From: an uncultured Lachnospiraceae bacterium
Lineage (GTDB): Bacteria; Bacillota; Clostridia; Lachnospirales; Lachnospiraceae
Length of the DNA: 64,000 bases
Assembly (NCBI GenBank): GCA_910579865.1
Contig: CAJTXA010000016.1
Coordinates: 1-64,000, forward strand
Reading direction: 5' to 3'
Position numbers and translations under genes: made by a program. The notes under the pieces were generated by a model. That model made no database searches. It was not told the origin of the DNA and worked only from the letters and a program-made list of their open reading frames with translations. This document shows, piece by piece, positions 8,454-17,844 of the stretch (position 1 is its first letter; the number at the start of each line of letters is the position of its first letter).

Positions 8454-8506
8454 GGGATAAAGAAGTAAAATAAAACTTGGATATAGTTTGCTGCAGATAT
8501 AGAGTC

Positions 8507-8535
8507 TTGAAAATTATTGTTTGCGCTGTTATCAT
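8507..8535 (+). promoter_or_regulatory. Promoter of a longer noncoding transcript
   Basis: TTGAAA (8507-8512), a 17-nt spacer and TATCAT (8530-8535). It precedes a 350-nt block that is visibly richer in G and C than its surroundings and ends in a strong terminator. Confidence 0.4.
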
Positions 8536-8541
8536 CTGAGT

Positions 8542-8916
8542 AAGAGATATCTTATTTGTTATAAGGAGGACACGAGACAGAGAAAAGGGGGAGCAAGAAG
8601 AGAGTTGTTGAGTAAGATGCGCTAAGATTTATTGATAGCAGTTTAGGTCTGTATAACAAAGCATAAAAGACAGATTTCTTCTTTTATTTAACCATAACAA
8701 ACTCGCAGTCATAGACTGTTTGAAAATAGAGATAAGTAAGCAAGAAAAACGCTTTTGGAAGGGAGAAAAAGCTATCTCTGACAGATACCCTTTATCCGTA
8801 TGAAGCTGATGCAGATAACAGTTTTGTGTGATGCGGACAGATAGGAGAAAGCAAAACATAAAAGCCATGTAACAAATATAAAGGTGCCTGATAACTAGAG
8901 TCAGGCACTTTTTATT
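8542..8916 (+). ncRNA. Candidate structured noncoding RNA of about 370 nt
   Basis: Between the TTGAAA/TATCAT promoter and the terminator GTGCCTGA/TCAGGCAC (8884-8908, then TTTTTATTTT) there is no credible open frame. The AAGGAGG at about 8563 is not followed by a usable start codon, and the minus-strand frame 8629-8868 has no ribosome site or recognisable motif. The block has a more balanced composition than the flanks, as expected for a folded RNA. I could not match it to RNase P, tmRNA, 6S or SRP RNA landmarks. A decayed gene is the main alternative. Confidence 0.4.
8884..8916 (+). terminator. Strong intrinsic terminator
   Basis: GTGCCTGA and TCAGGCAC form an 8-bp GC-rich stem around a 9-nt loop, followed directly by TTTTTATTTT. 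Confidence 0.8.
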
Positions 8917-9258
8917 TTGAAAAAATTATATAAAAATTATATATTGGTTTTAAAAGGATCAAATTGTTGATGATATAAAAATATATTGATAATCTTATTA
9001 TAATTTTGTGATAATTGTACAGAATGAAGAGAATAGTATGCTTTTATAACAATAGATAAGATTAATATTTATCATGCATAGTTAATTTTTCATTTACAAT
9101 AAAAGGCATATAAATATGAGAATTGTATAGGAGAATATTTTGTCAGTTAGTATGATGCAACGAAAGATTTAGATTTTATAGAGATTTTTAAAGGAATTTT
9201 AGATAATGAAAAGAAGGTATAATTATAAGAAAGAGAAAATAACAAATAAAACAATATA
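8917..9258. other. AT-rich intergenic stretch
   Basis: Very AT-rich, with no gene. A short open run at about 9151-9222 (ending FIEIFKGILDNEKKV) has a stop just before it and no start, so at most it is a scrap of a lost gene. Confidence 0.4.
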
Positions 9259-9287
9259 TCGACTTCCACCTTTTCCTATGCTATAAT
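9259..9287 (+). promoter_or_regulatory. Promoter of the GTPase-nuclease gene
   Basis: TCGACT (9259-9264), a 17-nt spacer and TATAAT (9282-9287), about 30 nt before the start codon. The leader is short, with no room for a tet(M)-style attenuator peptide. Confidence 0.6.
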
Positions 9288-9319
9288 GAATAAATTGATA
9301 GTAGAAAGGGGTATTTTCG

Positions 9320-12028
9320 ATGAATGAACCATCGGAGAAAAAACATATATGTGTGGGTTTATTGGCACATGTAGATGCAGGAAAAACGACATTATCAGAA
9401 GCAATTTTATATTTAAGTGGAAATATAAGAAAATTGGGAAGAGTGGATGAGAAAAATGCCTTTTTTGATACCAATCAATTAGAGAGGCAAAGAGGAATTA
9501 CAATATTTTCCAAACAAGCAGAAATAAAACGAGAAAATATAGAACTTACTCTTTTAGATACACCAGGACATATTGACTTTTCCGCAGAAATGGAACGAAC
9601 ATTACAGATCCTTGACTATGCCATTTTAATTATCAGTGGTGCAGATGGTGTACAAGGTCATACAGAAACACTCTGGAAACTGTTAAAACGTTATCAGATT
9701 CCAGTTTTTTTATTTATTAATAAAATGGATCAGACAGGAGTAGAACAGGCTCCTGTTTTTGAAGAATTAAAAAAGCGCCTTGATAGCAACTGTGTTGTAT
9801 TTCAGAATCAAGAAGATACAGAGGAATTTTTAGAAAATATTGCAGTTTGTGATGAAGTGTTGTTAGAACAGTATTTTGAAACAGGACAAATTGAACAAAA
9901 AGAGATTAGCCGTTTAATAAAGGAACGAAAATTATATCCTTGTTATTTTGGTTCAGCATTAAAGCTGCAAGGAATAGAAGAACTATTAAAAGGGATAGAA
10001 AATTATACAATACAACCAAAATATCAAGAAGAGTTTGGGGCAAAGGTCTTTAAAATAGCAAGAGATGAACAAGGAAACCGTCTTACTTATATGAAAATAT
10101 TGGGAGGGAGTCTAAAGGTTCGTACTATAATTGAATTAGAAAAAATAAATCAGATTCGTATTTATTCTGGAACACGATATGAAACAGTAAATGAAGCAAC
10201 AGAAGGGATGATCTGTGCAGTAACTGGATTGACAAAAAGTTATCCTGGGGAAGGCTTAGGAAGTATAAAGGATTCAAAAGAGCCAATTTTAGAACCCGTG
10301 CTGACGTATCGAGTTGAGGTGCCTAAAGATTGTGATATTACAACTATGTTGTCAAATTTAAAGCAATTAGAGGAAGAAGAACCACAGCTTCATATTGTAT
10401 GGAATGAACATTTAGGAGAAATTCAGGTACAACTGATGGGGGAAGTACAGATTGAAATTTTAAAAAGCCGAATCCAAGAACGATTTCATACCGAGGTTAC
10501 ATTTGGTACAGGGAATATTGTCTATAAAGAAACAATTGAAGATGCAGTAGAAGGAGTGGGGCATTTTGAACCTCTTTGTCACTATGCAGAAGTACATCTT
10601 TATATGGAAGCTTTAGAAAGAGGAAGTGGATTAGTCTTTGATAGTATTGTAAAAGAGGATGATTTAGATAGAAATTGGCAAAGACTAGTACTGACACATT
10701 TGGAAGAAAAAGTTCATCGAGGGGTATTGATAGGAGCACCTCTTACAGATATGAAGATAACTTTAGTAGCGGGAAAAGCGCATTTAAAGCATACAGAGGG
10801 TGGAGACTTTAGAGAAGCGACTTATCGAGCCATACGTCAGGGACTGATGCAAGCAAAGTCTATTTTGTTAGAACCTTATTATTCTTATCAATTAGAAGTT
10901 CCATCAAAACTGCTTGGAAGAGCAATTCATGATATGGAACGTATGCATGGCAGCTTTCAAGAACCAGAGTTAAGTGAAGAAACAGCAATTTTAAAAGGGA
11001 TTGCTCCAGTAGCAACAATGCGAGAATATCAGATGGAATTAATGGCTTATTCAAAGGGAAGAGGAAGGCTGACTTGTATCATGCAAGGTTATGCTCCTTG
11101 TCATAATCAAGAGGAAGTGATAAAAGCAGTAGGTTATTATGCAGAAGAAGATAGCGAAAATCCATCTGGATCGATATTTTGTTCTCATGGTTCTGGAAAT
11201 TATGTAGATTGGATGCATGTAAAAGATTTTATGCATTTAGAAGCTTATCAAGGAAAACAGAAAGAAAAAGGATTGGAGACACAAGAAGAGATAGCGAGAA
11301 ATTTGGATTTAGAAAGAAAAGAAAAAGAAAGACAGCTTGTAAATGAAGGAGGAAAAAGGTCTTTATTAACAGCAGAAGAAGAAAAAGAATTAGAAGAAAT
11401 ATTTATTCGCACATATGGAGAAGATAAAAGAAAAAAGCAAGTAGAAGGAGGAAATGTACAAGTAAAAAAAAAGGAATATAAACCAAAGAAAAAAGAAGAA
11501 AAAGAGAAACTAGAAGAATATTTATTGGTAGATGGTTATAATATGATATTTGCCTGGGAAGAACTAAAAGAATTAGCAGAGGAAAACATCGACAGTGCCA
11601 GAAGCCGGCTTATGGATATAATGTGCAACTATCAAGGATTTAAAAATTGTCATTTGATATTGGTATTTGATGCTTATAAGGTAATAGGATTTCCAGGAGA
11701 AATGCAGAATTATCATAATATTCATGTAGTTTATACAAAAGAAGCAGAGACAGCAGATCAGTATATTGAAAAATTGGCTTATAAAATTGGAAATAAATAC
11801 CATGTTACAGTAGCAACTTCAGATAATCTGATTCAATTGATTATTATGGGACAGGGGTGTAAAAGAATGTCTGCGACCGAATTAAAAGAGGAAATAGAAG
11901 AAATAAATCAGCAGATTAGAAAAGAATATTTGGAACAGCCAAAGAAAAATAAGAGGTATTTATTTGATGAAATGGAACCTAAGCTAAAAGAAGAAATGGA
12001 AGCGATACGTTTAGGAAAAAAATTATAG
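9320..12028 (+). CDS. TetM-like translational GTPase fused to a YacP/Rae1-type NYN nuclease domain
   Basis: The 902-residue protein starts as an EF-G/TetM-type GTPase with G1 AHVDAGKTT (16-24), G2 RGIT (58-61), G3 DTPGH (80-84) and G4 NKMD (134-137), then EF-G-like domains II to V up to about residue 660. A lysine/glutamate-rich linker (about 660-725) leads to a C-terminal NYN domain with LVDGYNMIFAW, LVFDAY, VVYTKEAETADQYIEKLA and ATSD, the acidic motif set of YacP/Rae1. TetM-type GTPases enter the ribosomal A site to expel tetracycline; B. subtilis Rae1 cuts mRNA in the A site. The fusion suggests GTPase-delivered mRNA cleavage or ribosome rescue. Tetracycline resistance is not assured. AAAGGGG precedes the ATG. 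Confidence 0.85.
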   Translation: MNEPSEKKHICVGLLAHVDAGKTTLSEAILYLSGNIRKLGRVDEKNAFFDTNQLERQRGITIFSKQAEIKRENIELTLLDTPGHIDFSAEMERTLQILDYAILIISGADGVQGHTETLWKLLKRYQIPVFLFINKMDQTGVEQAPVFEELKKRLDSNCVVFQNQEDTEEFLENIAVCDEVLLEQYFETGQIEQKEISRLIKERKLYPCYFGSALKLQGIEELLKGIENYTIQPKYQEEFGAKVFKIARDEQGNRLTYMKILGGSLKVRTIIELEKINQIRIYSGTRYETVNEATEGMICAVTGLTKSYPGEGLGSIKDSKEPILEPVLTYRVEVPKDCDITTMLSNLKQLEEEEPQLHIVWNEHLGEIQVQLMGEVQIEILKSRIQERFHTEVTFGTGNIVYKETIEDAVEGVGHFEPLCHYAEVHLYMEALERGSGLVFDSIVKEDDLDRNWQRLVLTHLEEKVHRGVLIGAPLTDMKITLVAGKAHLKHTEGGDFREATYRAIRQGLMQAKSILLEPYYSYQLEVPSKLLGRAIHDMERMHGSFQEPELSEETAILKGIAPVATMREYQMELMAYSKGRGRLTCIMQGYAPCHNQEEVIKAVGYYAEEDSENPSGSIFCSHGSGNYVDWMHVKDFMHLEAYQGKQKEKGLETQEEIARNLDLERKEKERQLVNEGGKRSLLTAEEEKELEEIFIRTYGEDKRKKQVEGGNVQVKKKEYKPKKKEEKEKLEEYLLVDGYNMIFAWEELKELAEENIDSARSRLMDIMCNYQGFKNCHLILVFDAYKVIGFPGEMQNYHNIHVVYTKEAETADQYIEKLAYKIGNKYHVTVATSDNLIQLIIMGQGCKRMSATELKEEIEEINQQIRKEYLEQPKKNKRYLFDEMEPKLKEEMEAIRLGKKL

Positions 12029-12079
12029 GAAGAATTTTATTTCTTTTCGTTGAAAACGTTAAAAAATAGATTCTTCCTA
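12026..12079. terminator. Bidirectional terminator between convergent genes
   Basis: TAGGAAGAA pairs with TTCTTCCTA, with A/T runs on both sides. It lies between the GTPase gene and the convergent esterase gene and can serve both. Confidence 0.6.
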
Positions 12080-12104
12080 CAATTTTCATATTTTAAGGGT
12101 AAGA

Positions 12105-13883
12105 CTATCCAACAGGATGGATTTCTGTATCATTAGGAAGTGCTGTGTTTTTCTTTCCCATTTGTTCCATAACTCGAACTAAACCAGCATAACAGTCAGC
12201 TCTACAGATCCGATCACTTCCATTTCCTTTTGCAGAGAGGATTCCCTTTTGAATGGCTTTTTCTAAACAATCTTTTAAAGAAAGATCTCTTTCTAAGCGA
12301 TTTTTTTGCATCCCTCGTATGACAAAGCTTGAAAATTCTTCTCTGGTTAAGGCATCATCTGGCCGAAAACGTCCATTGGAAACCGTAACAGGATCGATAA
12401 AGTTTTCTTCGATACAAGCCTGCACATAGGAGGAGTCCCATTCATATTTGGATAGATCACAAAATTCTCCTAGATAAGGCCGTTTTCCTGTTATACGAAG
12501 TGCTTTAAAGAGAACCATTAGAAATTGTGCTCTTGGCATATCTTCGAACGGATGAAGATGCATAACACAAGGATCTAAAAGACCTTCCTGTAATGCTTGT
12601 ACCATATCCTGATATTGTGGGATTCCTTGAATATCCACATAAGGAATTGCAATAGAAAATGCAGAAGTATTTGTTTCTACAGGTACCTCTTTTGTATCTT
12701 GATCAGGAAGAAATACTTTTTTTTCAGAAAAATCAAGTAAACTGTTTAAAGGCTCAATGGATTGGCGAAGAATTTCAGATACAACAAAAGCCGCAATTTG
12801 ATCTGCACCATAATCATTTGTATGTGTAATATCACCTTTTATAAAATAATCGCTTGCTGCTTCTGTTCCAATTCTGCACCAGAGATGGAATGTAAGAGTA
12901 TGTAGATCAATAAAAGGAATTTGACATTCTTCTGCTGCCATTTGGCAGGCTTTGGCATAGGTAGTTAAAAGGGAACGATAACGTCCATTGTCTTGAAAAG
13001 GAATACGGCTAATTGGAGAAAGAAGAACAGGATAAGCCCCCTGTTGACGAATTTCTTTACTATACCATCTTAGATTGTTGAGATATCCGCCAAAGGCAGA
13101 AAGGTTGCGCCGCTTTTGATCGTTATGACCAAATTCTAATAAAACAATGTCATTTTTTTTCAAATGATTTTTAATAATATCCCAGTGTCCATCTTCCCGA
13201 AAGCAGTTTGTAGTCATTCCAGAGTGGGCTTGATTGCATACAGCTAGAGTACTAAAATATTGGGAAATTACCTGTGCCCATCCTCCGCAACTATCATATG
13301 GATAGTAAGGAAATTGGGCATTTTGATCGGTTAGTGTAGAGTCTCCAGCAATAAATAATACAGGACTTTCTGTTTTTTCAATGCAAATTTCGGAAAAACA
13401 AGCAGACTGTCCAACTGCACTGATATAGATTGCTTTTTCGGTACAAGGAATACTTGTCATAGCAGGAATATAGGGAGCAACATAAGTAAGAAAGCTTTTT
13501 TCATAACTTTGTCCAGAAGGAACACAGATATCTCGTTCCACTAAATTACGTCTGCCAGAAAACAATGCCATAGAAGGGATTGCTTCCGATCCAGCGTTGA
13601 TTTTTACAGTAATACGATAGGTTCCTTCTTCTGGTACAAGTACTTTAAAAATCATTACAAAACGATCCATTTGTATCCGAACTCCTTCTGGAGCAGCAAT
13701 AAGTGAATGTTTCCATTCTGTTTGAGCAGAGGGACGGAGATTCCAGCCTCCAGAAAATAAAGCCTGTTCTGATTTTGTGTTGCCTGGAAGGTGCTCTTGA
13801 TCCACAAAGCCATAGCCTTGTTCTTCTGTGAAAAGAGTAGAAGGCGTAAGATTGGTTCCAAAAGTAAAGGTTTTTTTATACAT
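12105..13883 (-). CDS. CE12-type (rhamnogalacturonan acetylesterase-like) SGNH hydrolase with SLH-like repeats
   Basis: The 592-residue protein has an N-terminal beta-rich domain (about 1-165), then an SGNH esterase core with block I AGDSTLTD (about 180) and GHND (about 255), and a late histidine segment ITHTNDYGADQIA (about 360). This matches the CE12/YxiM-RhgT family, which removes acetyl groups from pectin side chains. The C-terminal 170 residues contain SLH-like repeats (FRPDDALTREEFSSFVIRG, CRADCYAGLVRVM). No signal peptide is visible: the N terminus is MYKKTFTFGTNLTPS. SLH repeats normally anchor exported proteins, so the combination is odd. AAAGGAG lies just upstream of the start. Confidence 0.75.
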   Translation of the reverse strand: MYKKTFTFGTNLTPSTLFTEEQGYGFVDQEHLPGNTKSEQALFSGGWNLRPSAQTEWKHSLIAAPEGVRIQMDRFVMIFKVLVPEEGTYRITVKINAGSEAIPSMALFSGRRNLVERDICVPSGQSYEKSFLTYVAPYIPAMTSIPCTEKAIYISAVGQSACFSEICIEKTESPVLFIAGDSTLTDQNAQFPYYPYDSCGGWAQVISQYFSTLAVCNQAHSGMTTNCFREDGHWDIIKNHLKKNDIVLLEFGHNDQKRRNLSAFGGYLNNLRWYSKEIRQQGAYPVLLSPISRIPFQDNGRYRSLLTTYAKACQMAAEECQIPFIDLHTLTFHLWCRIGTEAASDYFIKGDITHTNDYGADQIAAFVVSEILRQSIEPLNSLLDFSEKKVFLPDQDTKEVPVETNTSAFSIAIPYVDIQGIPQYQDMVQALQEGLLDPCVMHLHPFEDMPRAQFLMVLFKALRITGKRPYLGEFCDLSKYEWDSSYVQACIEENFIDPVTVSNGRFRPDDALTREEFSSFVIRGMQKNRLERDLSLKDCLEKAIQKGILSAKGNGSDRICRADCYAGLVRVMEQMGKKNTALPNDTEIHPVG

Positions 13884-14296
13884 GATAATAGCTCCTTTTA
13901 TAAAGATTAATATGTTAGGTATTTATAGTGTAATCTTTTTTTACAATAAATACAATTTCTTAATTATACCATAATTTTATACCTTTTTGTATATAGAAAA
14001 TTCAGAAATAAAAATAGAGGTCATATCGCAAATTACATATATTTTTCCGCTGGAATCTATGACGGTTTGAACAGTACAACCTAGTTTTCATTCCAAGCAT
14101 AGCAGCTAAGTCTTTCACAGAGGTATCTGTTTCAATCACATCAAAATTGATTATAATGAAGCAAATAGATCAAAGATAGTAAATCTTAGAAATATAAATT
14201 TGTATGAACTATAGTTTTATGTTATTATAATGATATAGTAAGATGAAAATTTCAATGTGATATTTTCGATAAAAAGCGAAAAGAAAGAGGAAAAAG
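13884..14296. other. Intergenic region with a possible gene scrap
   Basis: On the minus strand, about 14015-14150, two frames joined by a shift read DVIETDTSVKDLAAMLGM and GCTVQTVIDSSGKIYVICDM. This looks like a piece of a decayed gene of unknown family. A TATAAT at 14226-14231 probably belongs to the promoter of the aminotransferase gene. Confidence 0.3.
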
Positions 14297-15496
14297 ATGA
14301 TAAATGAAACTTATAAAGCAATGTTAAATGGAAAGTCTATTATTCGAGAATTAAGCGAATATGCAACGGCAAGAGGAAAAGAAATTGGGTATGAAAATGT
14401 ATTTGATTATAGCTTGGGAAATCCAAGTGTGCCATGTCCAAAAGAGTTTACAGAAGAATTAATTTCTATGTTAAAAAAGGCAGATCCAATGACAATTCAT
14501 GGTTATAGTCCTTCGCTTGGGATCGAAAGTGTAAGAAAAGCAATTGCAGAAAGTTTAAATCAACGGTTTGGTATGGAATATGAAGTAAAGCATATTTTTA
14601 TGACCTCTGGGGCAGCAGGAGCTTTGGCACATGCATTACGCTGTGTAACAAAACCAGAAGATGAAGTTTTGACATTTGCACCATTTTTTCCAGAGTATGA
14701 ACACTATGTTGGAGGAGCAAAAGCGGTACTTAAAGTTGTGCCTGCTAATACAGAAACTTTTCAAATTAATTTTGCAGCATTTGAAGAGATGTTGACAGAA
14801 AAGGTAACAGCAGTGCTAATCAATACGCCAAATAATCCATCTGGAATTGTATATACAAAAGAGACAATACAAAGGTTAGCAAATATTATGAAAGAACGGC
14901 AAAAAAAATTTGGACATGATATTTTTTTAATTAGTGATGAACCTTATCGGGAAATTGTATTTACAGGGGAAAAGGCGCCTTATGTAAGTCAATTTTATAA
15001 AAATAGTATTTCAGCCTATTCCTATTCGAAAAGTTTAAGTCTGCCAGGAGAGAGAATTGGGTATTTGGCTGTAAATCCAAAGTGTACAGACGCAGATAAG
15101 ATTGCGCTAATGTGTGGGCAGATTAGTCGTGGAATTGGACATAATTGTCCTCCTTCTAGTATTCAGCTTGCTGTAGCAAAAGTATTAGATAAAACCAGTG
15201 ATTTATCAGTTTATGAAAAAAATCGGGATTTGCTTTATCAGGCTTTAGTAGAGATTGGGTTTTCAGTAGTAAAGCCTGGAGGAACATTTTATATTTTTCC
15301 TAAAGCATTAGAGGAAGATGCAAAAGCATTTTGTAGAAAAGCAAAGGAGTATGATCTAATTTTGGTTCCAGCAGATGGATTTGGATGCCCTGGATATTTT
15401 CGAATGGCATATTGCATTGATACGGATAAAGTAAAGCGAAGTATTCCCATATTAAAACAGTTTGCTCGGGAAGTTTATGGAGTATCAGTTTGTTAA
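14297..15496 (+). CDS. Class I/II pyridoxal-phosphate aminotransferase
   Basis: The 399-residue fold-type I aminotransferase has the substrate/PLP motifs DYSLGNPSVPCPKEF near the N terminus, TSGAAGALAHALR for phosphate binding, NTPNNPSGIVY (the Asn that contacts PLP), SDEPYREIVF, and YSYSKSLSLPGERIGYLA with the Schiff-base lysine. Length and motifs fit aspartate/aromatic-type aminotransferases of subgroup I-alpha. The donor cannot be told from sequence alone. It stands as a single gene with its own TATAAT and is followed by the alcohol dehydrogenase after 149 nt, so co-transcription is possible. GAAAGAGGAAAAAG precedes the ATG. Confidence 0.85.
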   Translation: MINETYKAMLNGKSIIRELSEYATARGKEIGYENVFDYSLGNPSVPCPKEFTEELISMLKKADPMTIHGYSPSLGIESVRKAIAESLNQRFGMEYEVKHIFMTSGAAGALAHALRCVTKPEDEVLTFAPFFPEYEHYVGGAKAVLKVVPANTETFQINFAAFEEMLTEKVTAVLINTPNNPSGIVYTKETIQRLANIMKERQKKFGHDIFLISDEPYREIVFTGEKAPYVSQFYKNSISAYSYSKSLSLPGERIGYLAVNPKCTDADKIALMCGQISRGIGHNCPPSSIQLAVAKVLDKTSDLSVYEKNRDLLYQALVEIGFSVVKPGGTFYIFPKALEEDAKAFCRKAKEYDLILVPADGFGCPGYFRMAYCIDTDKVKRSIPILKQFAREVYGVSVC

Positions 15497-15645
15497 ATTT
15501 TTCACTTTTTTAAGATTCTATCTCTTGAAGGATTGAGAATAATATGGTAAAATATACCCGAAAGCCTAAAGGAACATTAGGCAGGAAAAAAGCCGGAAGA
15601 AAGGCAAAAGCAGTGGCTGTTAGAAAGTCAGCAGAAGGAGGAAAC

Positions 15646-16824
15646 ATGAGCAGATTTACATTACCAAGAGATGTATATTACGGAAAGGATTCTTTAGAGG
15701 TATTAAAGACATTAAAAGGGAAAAAAGCCATTTTGGTACTTGGTGGCGGTTCTATGAAGAAGTTTGGTTTTGTGGACAAAGCGGTTGCTTATTTAAAAGA
15801 GGCAGGAATTGAAACACAGTTGTTTGAAAATGTAGAGCCAGACCCATCAGTAGAAACAGTTATGAAGGGTGCAGAGGCAATGCGGGCATTTGAACCAGAT
15901 TGGATTATTTCTATGGGCGGTGGTTCTCCAATTGATGCAGCAAAGGCAATGTGGGCTTTTTATGAGTATCCAGAAACTACATTTGAAGACTTGATTACGC
16001 CATTTAATTTTCCAGAGTTAAGACAAAAGGCAAAATTTCTTGCTATTCCATCTACATCTGGAACAGCTACAGAAGTAACAGCATTTTCTGTTATTACAGA
16101 TTATGCAAAAGGTATTAAATATCCTCTTGCAGATTTTAATATTACACCAGATGTTGCGATTGTCGATCCTGCTCTTGCAGAAACAATGCCAAAGAGCTTG
16201 ACAGCTTATACAGGTATGGATGCTTTAACACATGCAATTGAAGCTTATGTATCGACTTTACATACCGTATTTACAGATCCGCTTGCAATTAAGGCAATTC
16301 AGATTGTAAATAGTGATTTGCTAAAATCTTATGATGGATCAATGGAGAGTCGGGAACAGATGCATTATGGACAATGTTTAGCTGGTATGGCATTTTCCAA
16401 TGCATTACTTGGAATTGTTCACTCTATGGCACATAAGACAGGTGCTGCATTTTCTACTGGACATATTACACATGGTTTGGCAAATGCAATGTATCTGCCA
16501 TATGTAATTCAATATAATTCTAAAGTAGAAGAAGCTGCAGTACGATATGCAGAGATTGCAAATGCAATTGGAATTACAGGTACAACAGAGGAATGTATAA
16601 AAGGACTTCGAGATAAGATTGTATCCATGAATAATTATATGGGTATTCCAAATACATTAAAAGAGTTTGGAATTCAAGAGGATGAATTTAAAGAGAAGAT
16701 TGCTGCAATTGCTGCAAATGCAGTAGGAGATGCTTGTACTGGTTCAAATCCTCGTCCAATTGATCCAGCTACAATGGAAAAATTATTTACTTGCATTTAT
16801 TATGGAACAGAAGTAGATTTCTAA
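15646..16824 (+). CDS. Iron-containing alcohol dehydrogenase (butanol dehydrogenase type)
   Basis: I place the start at 15646, behind GAAGGAGGAAAC, giving 392 residues beginning MSRFTLPRDVYYG as in the family. A longer frame from 15544 adds 34 very basic residues with no ribosome site. Visible motifs are the nucleotide-binding MGGGSPIDAAKAMW, STSGTATEVTAFSVI, and the metal site MDALTHAIEAYVST plus HSMAHKTGAAF and GHITHGLANAMYLP with the Asp and His ligands. It reduces aldehydes to alcohols with NAD(P)H, disposing of electrons during fermentation. The 5' part of the leader contains GCCTAA/TTAGGC, a small hairpin of unknown meaning. Confidence 0.85.
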   Translation: MSRFTLPRDVYYGKDSLEVLKTLKGKKAILVLGGGSMKKFGFVDKAVAYLKEAGIETQLFENVEPDPSVETVMKGAEAMRAFEPDWIISMGGGSPIDAAKAMWAFYEYPETTFEDLITPFNFPELRQKAKFLAIPSTSGTATEVTAFSVITDYAKGIKYPLADFNITPDVAIVDPALAETMPKSLTAYTGMDALTHAIEAYVSTLHTVFTDPLAIKAIQIVNSDLLKSYDGSMESREQMHYGQCLAGMAFSNALLGIVHSMAHKTGAAFSTGHITHGLANAMYLPYVIQYNSKVEEAAVRYAEIANAIGITGTTEECIKGLRDKIVSMNNYMGIPNTLKEFGIQEDEFKEKIAAIAANAVGDACTGSNPRPIDPATMEKLFTCIYYGTEVDF

Positions 16825-16849
16825 TAAAAAAGAAACTCGAAAAAGTATA

Positions 16850-16882
16850 AAAAAGCATGGAAAGGCGTTTCCATGCTTTTTC
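16850..16882 (+). terminator. Intrinsic terminator of the alcohol dehydrogenase gene
   Basis: AAAAGCATGGAAA pairs with TTTCCATGCTTTT around GGCG, followed by T residues. Confidence 0.85.
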
Positions 16883-16984
16883 CATAATTATAAGAAAAAA
16901 ATTTTAAGGAAAAGACAGGCACAAATAAAAAATACAGAAATAGAATAGGATATAAAGCAAGAAGTCTGCACAGGAGTTTGTAAT

Positions 16985-17782
16985 ATGATATTTAGCAATC
17001 AAGTTTTTACAACATTAGCGGGAATTACTTTTCCGTTTTTGGGAACGACGCTTGGTGCTGCTATGGTATTTTTTATGAGAGATGAGTTTAAAATAAATTT
17101 GCAGCGATTTTTATTAGGCTTTGCATCTGGCGTAATGGTTGCTGCATCGGTTTGGTCACTTTTAATTCCAGCAATTGAGCAGTCAAAATCATATGGAAAG
17201 ATTGCATGGATGCCTGCAGCGGTTGGTTTTTTAGTGGGAATTGCATTTTTACTATTGTTGGATCAACTGACTCCTCATTTACAGAATAAAACAAAACAGG
17301 CAGAAGGAATACCAATACAAATAGGACGGGAATCGATGCTGTTTTTGGCAGTAACGCTTCATAATATTCCAGAAGGAATGGCAGTTGGCGTGGTATTTGC
17401 TGGAATGATTTCAGGAAAAGCAGAGATTTCTGCAATTGCAGCAATGGCACTTTCCATTGGGATTTCAATTCAAAATTTTCCAGAAGGAGCGATTGTATCT
17501 ATGCCAATAAAATTAGAGACAGGATCGAAACAAAAGGCATTTTGGTACGGGGTTGCTTCTGGGGTGGTAGAGCCAGTAGCAGCAGGAGCCACCCTTTTAC
17601 TTACAACTGTAGTAGTACCGGTTTTGCCTTATCTTTTAGCATTTGCTGCTGGTGCTATGATTTATGTAGTAGTAGAAGAATTAATACCTGATTTTCAAAC
17701 AAATAAGAAATCGAATATAGGAATGATAGGAATGGCAATTGGATTTGTTTTAATGATGATTTTAGATGTAGCACTTGGATAA
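16985..17782 (+). CDS. ZIP-family divalent metal transporter
   Basis: The 265 residues form about eight membrane segments. The metal-site signatures are VTLHNIPEGMAVGVVF in segment IV and IQNFPEGAIVSMP in segment V, with SGVVEPVAAGA after that, typical of ZupT-like ZIP importers for zinc, iron or manganese. A short cytoplasmic loop (about residues 98-120) separates segments III and IV; it lacks the long histidine stretch found in many ZIPs. The gene is 62 nt ahead of the MATE exporter on the same strand, so they may share a transcript. No Fur- or Zur-like box was recognised upstream. Confidence 0.85.
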   Translation: MIFSNQVFTTLAGITFPFLGTTLGAAMVFFMRDEFKINLQRFLLGFASGVMVAASVWSLLIPAIEQSKSYGKIAWMPAAVGFLVGIAFLLLLDQLTPHLQNKTKQAEGIPIQIGRESMLFLAVTLHNIPEGMAVGVVFAGMISGKAEISAIAAMALSIGISIQNFPEGAIVSMPIKLETGSKQKAFWYGVASGVVEPVAAGATLLLTTVVVPVLPYLLAFAAGAMIYVVVEELIPDFQTNKKSNIGMIGMAIGFVLMMILDVALG

Positions 17783-17844
17783 AAAATAAAAGAATAAACA
17801 ATAAAATAATAGGAAAAAGATATACAAAAAAGGAGATATATTAA

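Noticed and set aside
8629..8868. 79-codon minus-strand frame within the GC-richer block
   Set aside because: No ribosome site and no plausible protein features; the plus-strand promoter and terminator point to an RNA instead.
15544..15645. Basic N-terminal extension of the iron alcohol dehydrogenase
   Set aside because: No ribosome site at 15544, while a strong AGGAGG precedes 15646, where homologues start.
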